The translations under genes and the position numbers were made by a program. A stretch of DNA of 22,428 bases. It comes from JBHELG01 sp046263195 (GTDB taxonomy: Bacteria; Actinomycetota; Nitriliruptoria; Nitriliruptorales; JAHWKO01). The stretch is taken from positions 1 to 22,428 of the forward strand of contig JBHELG010000035.1 in NCBI GenBank assembly GCA_046263195.1, given 5' to 3'. A model generated the notes under the pieces. The model saw only the letters and a program-made list of their open reading frames with translations. It made no database searches and was not told the origin of the DNA. Below are positions 1-5,231 of this stretch, one piece after another. Numbering within the stretch: position 1 is the first letter of the stretch; each line of letters begins with the position of its first letter.

Positions 1-56
1 ACCTCCAGCACCGCCTGATAGCGCTGCTCGACCACGCTGAGCACCACCAGCCCCAC
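1..56 (-). CDS. IS481-type transposase, N-terminal fragment running off the left edge
   Basis: Read on the minus strand from a GTG at 56-54, the frame stays open to the window edge and gives VGLVVLSVVEQRYQAVLEV. This resembles the very start of IS481/DDE integrase-type transposases, where a short LSVVEQRY-like segment precedes the helix-turn-helix. A good Shine-Dalgarno stretch (GGGAGGAG) lies a few bases upstream of the GTG, which supports this start. Only 18 complete codons are visible, so neither the catalytic DDE residues nor the intactness of the gene can be judged. The IS3 element begins about 140 bp upstream of this start, so the two mobile elements are adjacent. The family assignment is by remembered similarity of the N-terminal segment only. 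Confidence 0.55.
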   Translation of the reverse strand, partial: MGLVVLSVVEQRYQAVLE

Positions 57-104
57 CCCGACTCCTCCCGTCCGGTCGCACCGGAACGGAAGCAGCGGGT
101 CGTG

Positions 105-194
105 GTGTCAAGGCTCCACCGAAACCGGTGTCAACCATCAACCGGAACACCGTCAAGCCTCAACCGAAGCCAACGTGTCGAGTATCAGCCGAAG
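105..194. repeat. Four imperfect ~23-bp tandem repeats upstream of the IS481-type gene
   Basis: A degenerate unit of the form GTCAAgccTCAACCGAAnCc starts at about 107, 130, 152 and 177 (spacings 23, 22 and 25). The core TCAACCG(G)AA is clear in copies 2 and 3, with TCCACCGAA in copy 1 and TCAGCCGAA in copy 4. The copies sit between the truncated IS481-type transposase start and the left end of the IS3 element. The likely role is subterminal transposase-binding sites or the element end, but this is inferred from position. The last copy ends exactly at the IS3 target-site duplication. Confidence 0.5.
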
Positions 195-222
195 TGAACC
201 GCGTCGGGTTTCCCGGAGGCTC
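195..222 (+). repeat. IS3 left terminal inverted repeat
   Basis: It starts TGAACCGCG and ends GGAGGCTC. It pairs with the reverse complement of 1467-1494; the five mismatches are at repeat positions 10, 17 and 18-20. The preceding four bases (191-194, GAAG) are the left copy of the target duplication. Confidence 0.9.
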
Positions 223-244
223 CAGCCCTTGAGAGGATTGGAGC

Positions 245-562
245 ATGAGCTACCGGAAGCCTTATCCGCCTGAGGTCCGTGAGCGTGCGGTCCGGATGGT
301 GTTCGAACAGCAGGACGAGTACCCGACCCAGTGGACCGCGATCCGCTCGATCGCCGAGAAGATCGGCTGCTCGGGTGAGGCGCTGCGCCACTGGGTGCGT
401 CAGGCCGAACGCGACGACGGGCAGCATCCGAGCCTGGCTAGCGACGAGCGTGCGCGGTTGAAGGAGCTTGAGCAGGAGAACCGCGAGCTGCGTCGCGCTA
501 ACGAGATCCTTAGGCGAGCATCAGCTTTCTTCGCGGCGGAGCTCGACCGCCCACAGAGGTGA
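245..562 (+). CDS. IS3-family transposase OrfA (HTH_Tnp_1)
   Basis: This 105-residue protein is the DNA-binding subunit of the IS3 element. It opens with the typical YRKPYPPEVRERAVRMV segment, followed by a helix-turn-helix (about residues 35-55: SIAEKIGCSGEALRHWVRQ). A leucine-zipper-like helix lies at about residues 70-92, with the heptad-like leucines of LKELEQENRELRRANEILRR. The usual conserved end RRASAFFAAELDRP is present. The start ATG is preceded by GAGAGGATTGGAGC. The stop TGA (560-562) overlaps the start region of orfB in the -1 frame, so the full transposase is made by frameshifting or by stop-start coupling. Length and motifs are normal for the family. Confidence 0.93.
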   Translation: MSYRKPYPPEVRERAVRMVFEQQDEYPTQWTAIRSIAEKIGCSGEALRHWVRQAERDDGQHPSLASDERARLKELEQENRELRRANEILRRASAFFAAELDRPQR

Positions 563-1479
563 TGGTCGCCTTCATCGATGACAATCGGGTCGAGTTCGGG
601 GTCGAGCCGATCTGCGCGGTGCTGCCGATCGCCCCCTCGACCTACTACGACGTCAAGCGGCGCACGCCCTCGGTGAGGGCGCTGCGTGATGATCAACTGA
701 AGGCCGAGATCCGCCGGGTCTTCGACGACAACTACGCCGTCTACGGCTACCGCAAGGTGTGGCGGCAGCTGCAGCGGGAAGGGTTCGCCGTGGCCTGTTG
801 CACCGTGCGGCGGCTGATGCGTGAGCTGGGAATCTCCGGAGCGGTGCGCGGCAGGGCGTTCAAGTGCACCACTCAGCGGTCCGATGCCACCGTTGGTCGG
901 CCTAAGGACCTCGTCGAGCGAGACTTCGCGGTCGCGGCACCCAACCGCCTGTGGGTCTCGGACCTGACCTACGTGGCGAGCTGGCGCGGCTTCGTCTACG
1001 TCGCGTTCATCATCGACGCCTATGCCCGTCGCATCGTGGGCTGGCGGGTGTCGAATTCGCTGCGCACCGAGTTGGCGTTGGACGCCCTGGAGCAGGCCGT
1101 CCACGACCGCCTCGACGGCGACGTCAAGGGGCTGGTCCACCATTCCGATCGCGGGGTGCAGTACCTGGCGATCCGCTACACCGAACGGCTCTCCCAGGCC
1201 GGCATCGAACCCTCGGTCGGGTCAGTCGGCGACAGCTACGACAACGCCCTCGCCGAGTCGGTCATCGGGCTGTTCAAGACCGAGGTGATCCGCCGCCGCC
1301 GCCCCTGGCGCAGCATCGACGACGTCGAGTTCGCCGTGCTCGAGTGGGTCGACTGGTTCAACCACCGCCGCCTACTCGAACCCATCGGCCACATCCCACC
1401 CGCACAACACGAAGACAACTACTACCGTCAAGCCGCACCCGTCGAAGCACTGGGAGTCACACCAACGAGCCTCCAATGA
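559..1479 (+). CDS. IS3-family transposase OrfB (DDE integrase core)
   Basis: This 306-residue catalytic part of the IS3 transposase has an HTH_21-like N-terminal region (YAVYGYRKVWRQLQREG, about residues 59-75), then an rve integrase core. The acidic triad is intact: D135 (LWVSDLTYV), D197 (HHSDRGVQY) and E233 (ALAESVIGLFKTE), with 35 residues between the second D and E, the DD(35)E spacing of IS3 enzymes. The C-terminus (VDWFNHRRLLEPIGHIPPAQ) is complete. Either GTG 559 or ATG 562 could begin a free OrfB. The orfA stop and the ATG share the A of TGATG, so re-initiation is plausible; the frame is -1 relative to orfA, so an OrfAB fusion by frameshift is also possible. The gene ends 15 bp before the right end of the element. 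Confidence 0.95.
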   Translation: MMVAFIDDNRVEFGVEPICAVLPIAPSTYYDVKRRTPSVRALRDDQLKAEIRRVFDDNYAVYGYRKVWRQLQREGFAVACCTVRRLMRELGISGAVRGRAFKCTTQRSDATVGRPKDLVERDFAVAAPNRLWVSDLTYVASWRGFVYVAFIIDAYARRIVGWRVSNSLRTELALDALEQAVHDRLDGDVKGLVHHSDRGVQYLAIRYTERLSQAGIEPSVGSVGDSYDNALAESVIGLFKTEVIRRRRPWRSIDDVEFAVLEWVDWFNHRRLLEPIGHIPPAQHEDNYYRQAAPVEALGVTPTSLQ

Positions 1480-1494
1480 ACCCGGCGCGGTTCA
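1467..1494 (-). repeat. IS3 right terminal inverted repeat
   Basis: On the minus strand it reads TGAACCGCG, then CCGGGTT, and ends GGAGGCTC, matching 195-222 at 23 of 28 positions. The next four bases (1495-1498, GAAG) repeat the four bases before the left end. The last codons of orfB run into this repeat, as is common in compact insertion sequences. Confidence 0.9.
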
Positions 1495-1975
1495 GAAGTC
1501 GCACATGCGTACCGCTCTTTATCTCGTGACCAAATCGTGACCAAGTATGGGCGCTACTCGGCGGGCGGGCTTGTCGTTGCCACCCGCTCTCAAAGAGGAC
1601 CTCGAGAGAGGGCCCACTCGGCCAGCACAGCTACCGGCCCGCCTTCCAGATCCCGCGGCCAGCCCAGGAAACGGCGGACGACCTCAACGAGCGCCGCAAC
1701 GCGCTCTTCCAGCGACGACCTGACCTGGTGGGGTCAAACAGCCAGAACCGCAGCGAGAAGCGCTGTCGTTCGAACGATGAAAGGAACCAGCCATGGACCC
1801 GTCAGAAGAATCCAAAGCACGCGAACGGCCACGCGGCGCCTACCATCGGCTGCACTAGAGGGGGCAGACGCCGATCGTTCCGAGCGAGCGAATGGACTCA
1901 GTGCCGGCATCTGGAACCGGCTATCCGCTCTGAGTTGTTTGTCGGACGACGTCGGCTGACAGCTAGGGCTATATG
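1495..1975. other. Gene-poor stretch after the IS element; possible decayed coding remnants
   Basis: No convincing gene is seen here. A 10-bp direct repeat TCGTGACCAA occurs at 1524-1533 and 1535-1544, about 30 bp from the IS end. On the minus strand a stop-free run of 47 codons (1593-1733) encodes a helical-looking peptide (SLEERVAALVEVVRRFLGW), but it lacks a good start and a Shine-Dalgarno sequence, so it may be a remnant. On the plus strand a 21-codon ORF at 1793-1858 has AAAGGA before its ATG, but nothing else supports it. A longer plus-strand frame at 1537-1959 is rich in Arg, Ser and Thr in the manner of GC-rich spurious frames. Confidence 0.5.
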
Positions 1976-2728
1976 TCAGGTTGGCCGCGGGGCTGATCGC
2001 TTCAGGCCCATCTCTGCGATGAGTGCCGCGGTCGCCGCGATCAGCAGGACCATCGCGATGAGCGCCTCGGTGAGCAGGCCTTGGGTCAAGTTCACGGGCT
2101 CAACCTGCTGGGCGTCCGACGTCGGGCCGTCGGGTGAGGCCAGCGGCAGGTTCAAGCTTCGCGCAAGCGGTTCCGCAACGAGTACGAGCGCAGACGGTGC
2201 CGCGGATAGCGCCTCGGCGACCAGAGGCGCGATGCTGGCCTCGTTGGCGAGCAGCAGGGTGGCGGCGCCGACCTGCAGGCCTGAGGCGCTGCCGGCTACA
2301 GGAGTGAGGCTGCTCACGTCACCCAAGGCCCCCGGTGACGCCGCACTAGGCGCCACGGCGAGAGGCGCCGGGGCCGGCGCAGGTGCCGGCGGCGGGTTTG
2401 GGACCACGGCAGGAGCGGGGCCTGCCGGCTGTCTCACGATCCCCGTGGCTCCCGTGACCGTCTTCTGAGTCGTGCTCGAGGCCGCGTTCGTCACCGGTTG
2501 GAGCGGCGTGCCGGTCCCGACCTGCTGAACCGCGCCCGTGGTTGTGGCCACGCCCTTGTTCGCGGTGTTCAGGAGGCCGTCTGCGAGCGGAGCCGTACCC
2601 GCAGCCGTTCCCGAGGAGAGGTTCTCTGCCACGGCAGGTAGGGCGAGCGGCAGGAGTATGGTCGCTGCGATGGTGAGGGCGACGACTGTCCGTCGCCTGA
2701 CGACTGGCTGACGACCCGAGCTGGCCAT
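1976..2728 (-). CDS. Secreted or membrane-anchored Ala/Pro/Thr-rich protein of unknown function
   Basis: I do not recognise a family. The 250-residue product has a clear signal peptide (RRRTVVALTIAATILLPLALPAVA followed by ENLSS). A long low-complexity extracytoplasmic region follows, rich in Ala, Thr, Val and Pro, with a run of alternating Ala-Pro near the middle. It ends with one hydrophobic segment (LLTEALIAMVLLIAATAALIAEMG) and a short basic tail (LKRSAPRPT), so it is probably anchored with the bulk outside. The ATG at 2728 has a good Shine-Dalgarno (AGGGGA, about 7 bases upstream) and gives a normal-length signal n-region. An in-frame ATG at 2782, 18 codons upstream, sits exactly 6 bases after a TATCCT box and could be a leaderless start. 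The gene follows tyrS on the same strand after a gap with its own promoter. Confidence 0.72.
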   Translation of the reverse strand: MASSGRQPVVRRRTVVALTIAATILLPLALPAVAENLSSGTAAGTAPLADGLLNTANKGVATTTGAVQQVGTGTPLQPVTNAASSTTQKTVTGATGIVRQPAGPAPAVVPNPPPAPAPAPAPLAVAPSAASPGALGDVSSLTPVAGSASGLQVGAATLLLANEASIAPLVAEALSAAPSALVLVAEPLARSLNLPLASPDGPTSDAQQVEPVNLTQGLLTEALIAMVLLIAATAALIAEMGLKRSAPRPT

Positions 2729-2788
2729 AAGCGTTCCCCTGTGCGCACAGACTGTCACAAGCTCCTCACTGGGAGAGAGCATCTTCAG

Positions 2789-2794
2789 AGGATA
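2789..2794 (-). promoter_or_regulatory. -10 box TATCCT before the secreted-protein gene
   Basis: TATCCT (minus strand) lies 6 bases before an in-frame ATG at 2782. The geometry predicts transcription starting at or next to that ATG. The mRNA would either be leaderless from 2782 or carry a roughly 54-base leader with a Shine-Dalgarno site for the ATG at 2728. No consensus -35 is visible. Confidence 0.5.
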
Positions 2795-2935
2795 CGCTCG
2801 CTGCAGTCCCCATGACTAGGCCAAGATCCGTAATTCTCGGCAATCTTGCGCCATGGCGACGGGAGTCGCTGTCCGGAAGCGCAATGCGACGAGCAGCGAC
2901 CCAGGGGGTGCCGACCGAAAAGTCCGCGTCGCCCC

Positions 2936-4249
2936 TCAGATCAGTGCTTGGCTGCCCAGGCCCGGGAACCGCACCAGGAAGTAGCGCTTCTTGCCCACCC
3001 GCAGGACCAGGGTCGTAGGGCTCGCGAGGTCGTCGACGTCCACCACGCGGTGCTCGTCGTCGACTCTGATGTTGTTGAGGTAGATGCCGCCTTGACGCAC
3101 GAGACGCCGCGCCTCGGACACCGACGGGGCCGCACCAGCCTCCAGGAGCAACTCGAGAACCCCTATGCCACGTTCGAGGCGCCCTCGCGACAGCTCGACG
3201 GAAGGGGCAGCCTCGAACGCCTCGACAACAACCTGGTCGTCGAGCTCACCGAAGGGTTCCCCCCCGAACAAGACCCTCGTGGCCCGCTGTGCCTCGGCGA
3301 GACCCTGCTCACCGTGCACGAGGCGAGTGCACTCCTCGGCCAGGCGTCGGTGTGCCACCCGCGCACCGGGGTCGTTGCCGTGGATTCGGGCTAGCTCGTG
3401 TATTTCCTGCTCGGGCAGGAAAGTGAACAGCCGTAGGAAGCGCACGACGTCGTCGTCGTGCGTGTTGATCCAGAACTGGTAGTAGGCATACGGAGACGTG
3501 AGCGACGGATCGAGCCAGGTCGGCCGTCCGACGCTCTTGCCGAACTTGCGGCCCTCGGCGTCGAGCAGCAGCGAGGTGGTCAAGCCGTAGACGTCGGCTC
3601 CCTCCAGGCGGCGGGTCAGTTCGACGCCAGACAGGATGTTGCCCCACTGGTCCGAACCCCCGATCTGCAGACGGCATCCCTCGCTCGCATAGAGGTGGGC
3701 AAAGTCGTAGGCCTGTAGCAGCTGGTAACTGAACTCGGTGTAGGAGATGCCCTGCTCACGCTGCTCGAGACGACGGCGCACCGACTCTCGAGCCAGCATC
3801 TGGTTCACGGAGAAGTGCTTGCCGACGTCGCGTAGGAAGTCGAGAAGGGCAAGCCCTCCGAGCCAGTCATGATTGTCCACGAGGACGCCCCGGTCGGGAT
3901 GGGACAGGTCGAGCAGGCGGGTGAGTTGCGCCCGTTGACGAGTGAGGTTCTCCGCGATGACCTCGTCGGGGAGTAGGGACCGTTCGGCGTCCCGGCCCGA
4001 GGGGTCTCCGATCCTCCCGGTAGCACCTCCGAGGAGGACGATGGGGCGTTGTCCGAGCCGCTGCAGCCAGGCCATGAGCATGATCGGCACGAGGTGGCCC
4101 GTATGGAGCGATGGGGCGCTCGGGTCGAAACCGCTGTAGAAGGTCACCCGCTCGATCTCGAACAGACGGCGCAGGCCCTCCGCGTCGGTGACGTCCTGTA
4201 CGAAGCCCCGATCACGGACGACGTCGAGCGGATTTGCGAATGCGGCCAC
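2936..4249 (-). CDS. tyrS: Tyrosyl-tRNA synthetase
   Basis: TyrS charges tRNA(Tyr) with tyrosine in the cytoplasm. The class I signatures are present: an HTGHL version of the HIGH motif soon after the FYSGFDPSAPSLHTGH segment, the tyrosine and tRNA-site region YTEFSYQLLQAYDF, GGSDQWGNI, and a KFGKS version of KMSKS. A C-terminal S4 RNA-binding domain (EARRLVRQGGIYLNN...) completes the protein. The frame extends upstream to 4363, but those 38 residues look non-native and overlap the neighbouring divergent leader. The GTG at 4249 gives 437 residues, close to the family's usual 420 or so, and is preceded at exactly 6 bases by TACCGT, suggesting a leaderless mRNA. It is divergent from the zinc-ribbon gene at 4362. 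Confidence 0.96.
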   Translation of the reverse strand: MAAFANPLDVVRDRGFVQDVTDAEGLRRLFEIERVTFYSGFDPSAPSLHTGHLVPIMLMAWLQRLGQRPIVLLGGATGRIGDPSGRDAERSLLPDEVIAENLTRQRAQLTRLLDLSHPDRGVLVDNHDWLGGLALLDFLRDVGKHFSVNQMLARESVRRRLEQREQGISYTEFSYQLLQAYDFAHLYASEGCRLQIGGSDQWGNILSGVELTRRLEGADVYGLTTSLLLDAEGRKFGKSVGRPTWLDPSLTSPYAYYQFWINTHDDDVVRFLRLFTFLPEQEIHELARIHGNDPGARVAHRRLAEECTRLVHGEQGLAEAQRATRVLFGGEPFGELDDQVVVEAFEAAPSVELSRGRLERGIGVLELLLEAGAAPSVSEARRLVRQGGIYLNNIRVDDEHRVVDVDDLASPTTLVLRVGKKRYFLVRFPGLGSQALI

Positions 4250-4255
4250 ATGGCG

Positions 4256-4261
4256 ACGGTA
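4256..4261 (-). promoter_or_regulatory. -10 box TACCGT for tyrS
   Basis: TACCGT on the minus strand is separated from the GTG at 4249 by the 6 bases cgccat, matching leaderless-promoter geometry. There is no strong Shine-Dalgarno before the GTG, which fits. A weak -35-like TTGTCT lies about 15 bases further upstream. Confidence 0.5.
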
Positions 4262-4294
4262 CCTGCGTGGAGCGCAAGACAACCAACGGCTGCC

Positions 4295-4300
4295 TACTCT
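4295..4300 (+). promoter_or_regulatory. Possible -10 box TACTCT for the small zinc-ribbon gene
   Basis: TACTCT fits TANNNT and would give a leader of about 55 bases ending in the strong Shine-Dalgarno at 4350-4354. No clear -35 is visible. It sits within the 112-bp divergent region shared with tyrS. Confidence 0.3.
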
Positions 4301-4361
4301 GGGGCACCACCGACATCTTTGGATGGGGCAACTCGACCGGGCAGCACCCGGAGGATGGCAC

Positions 4362-4577
4362 ATGAGCCCACTGTCACGCCGCTCGGGGGAGGAAGAGGAG
4401 CGGACAGCCAGCGGCCTGAACCTCGATCTGGAAGAGCGAGTCTGCGCCGTGTGTCACCGGGAGTTGCCCGCCTGGGTTGAGCACTGCTCCGAGTGCGGCG
4501 GATTGTCCGTCAGGCGCGTGGACCTTCCTCCCGTGGAGGACACCGCTCCTCGCCCGCCTCCTCGCCGAGGACGCTGA
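4362..4577 (+). CDS. Small zinc-ribbon protein (71 aa)
   Basis: This is a short protein with one zinc-ribbon signature CAVC-x10-CSEC (CxxC x10 CxxC), flanked by an acidic N-terminal segment and a Pro/Arg-rich C-terminal tail ending PRPPPRRGR. The ATG at 4362 is chosen because GGAGG at 4350-4354 lies 7 bases upstream, near-ideal spacing. The open frame continues further upstream but overlaps tyrS and looks non-coding. No signal peptide or membrane segment is seen, so it is probably cytoplasmic. It precedes a second zinc-ribbon gene by 93 bp on the same strand. I do not recognise a named family; a structural Zn site for protein or nucleic-acid contacts is likely. Confidence 0.72.
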   Translation: MSPLSRRSGEEEERTASGLNLDLEERVCAVCHRELPAWVEHCSECGGLSVRRVDLPPVEDTAPRPPPRRGR

Positions 4578-4658
4578 TGACCTCGACGAGGCTTGAGCCA
4601 CGCAAGACATCACCGCTCGATGTCACAGCCAGGGAGCGCGACGAGGCCGGGCGCGTCT

Positions 4659-4664
4659 TAGCAT
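4659..4664 (+). promoter_or_regulatory. -10 box TAGCAT before the 4671 zinc-ribbon gene
   Basis: TAGCAT is followed by the 6 bases ccgccc and then the ATG at 4671. There is no Shine-Dalgarno, so a leaderless transcript is the simplest reading. Confidence 0.5.
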
Positions 4665-4670
4665 CCGCCC

Positions 4671-5231
4671 ATGCGCTGCCCGGCCTGCGGAGACGATTTC
4701 GAGCCGGAGGTCGTCCGCTGTCCGACCTGCGGGACAAGTCTCGTTGCGAACGAAGCTTCGAGCACGGCCCGAGTGGGGCGCTTCCACCCGGCTGCCGCTC
4801 GAGCCGTGATTGAGCTTGCGGTACGACGCGGGGTCGATGTGCAGGTCGACGTCGTGGACGACAAAGTCGAAGTCCGAGTGCCCCAGGATCGTCGCGATGC
4901 CCTGCGTGCCGAACTCCTACTCACGTGGGATGCGCTCGTAGCGAGTCTTTCCCCCTATGACCAGGCCGAACTGAGCGCCCAGGGCGGTCAGCTGCCGGGC
5001 TGGGACGACACGCCCGATGGTGTCTGGGTCGATCGGGACGGCCGGCTGCGGGTGGCGCGTGCCCAGGAAGAGGCTGAGGAGGACGTCGACCGCATAGTGG
5101 GGCCCGCGCTCGTAGCTGTGGCCATTCTCCTACTGCTCTTCGCCTGGCAGGTGGGTGACAGCCATCTGCGCCTGCTCGCCGGAGTCAGCGGCTTCGGGCT
5201 GCTGCTCGTCGGCATCTTCCTGCCGGACTAG
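4671..5231 (+). CDS. Zinc-ribbon membrane protein (186 aa), unknown function
   Basis: The N-terminus is a compact double-CxxC zinc ribbon (MRCPACGDDFEPEVVRCPTC, ligands C3, C6, C17 and C20). About 100 residues of a mixed alpha/beta soluble region follow, with an acidic patch (AQEEAEEDVDRIV). Two adjacent hydrophobic segments come last (VGPALVAVAILLLLFAW and LRLLAGVSGFGLLLVGIFL), so the ribbon domain probably faces the cytoplasm from a membrane hairpin. There is no Shine-Dalgarno, but a TAGCAT box 6 bases upstream supports this ATG. Its 3' end overlaps the convergent glycosyltransferase gene by 47 bp. I do not recognise a named family. Confidence 0.82.
   Translation: MRCPACGDDFEPEVVRCPTCGTSLVANEASSTARVGRFHPAAARAVIELAVRRGVDVQVDVVDDKVEVRVPQDRRDALRAELLLTWDALVASLSPYDQAELSAQGGQLPGWDDTPDGVWVDRDGRLRVARAQEEAEEDVDRIVGPALVAVAILLLLFAWQVGDSHLRLLAGVSGFGLLLVGIFLPD

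Larger units (their letters stand above)
195..1494 (+). mobile_element. Complete IS3-family insertion sequence, 1300 bp
   Basis: The element is bounded by 28-bp imperfect terminal inverted repeats (195-222 and 1467-1494, 23 of 28 positions matching) that begin TGAACCGCG and so end in the family-typical TG...CA. It is flanked by a perfect 4-bp direct repeat GAAG at 191-194 and 1495-1498, the target-site duplication. Inside are orfA (helix-turn-helix plus leucine zipper) and orfB (DDE integrase core) in overlapping -1 register, the classic IS3 organisation. Intact ends, an intact catalytic triad and the perfect duplication imply a recent and potentially active insertion. Confidence 0.93.

Noticed and set aside
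400..1143. Long minus-strand frame inside the IS3 element
   Set aside because: It is antisense to orfA/orfB, whose motifs are unambiguous; it has no recognisable content of its own.
1590..1736. 47-codon open minus-strand run with a helical-looking peptide
   Set aside because: It lacks a start codon with Shine-Dalgarno and any recognised family; it is noted only as a possible remnant in the gene-poor stretch.
1537..1959. Plus-strand 140-codon frame after the IS element
   Set aside because: Composition is Arg/Ser/Thr-rich as in random GC-rich frames, with no Shine-Dalgarno, no domain and a competing minus-strand run.
3873..3881. DnaA-box-like TTGTCCACG
   Set aside because: It is a single near-match inside tyrS coding sequence, with no cluster and no AT-rich unwinding region.
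4250..4363. 38-residue N-terminal extension of TyrS
   Set aside because: The family protein starts near the NPLDVVRDRG segment, and the TACCGT box places the transcript start at the GTG at 4249.
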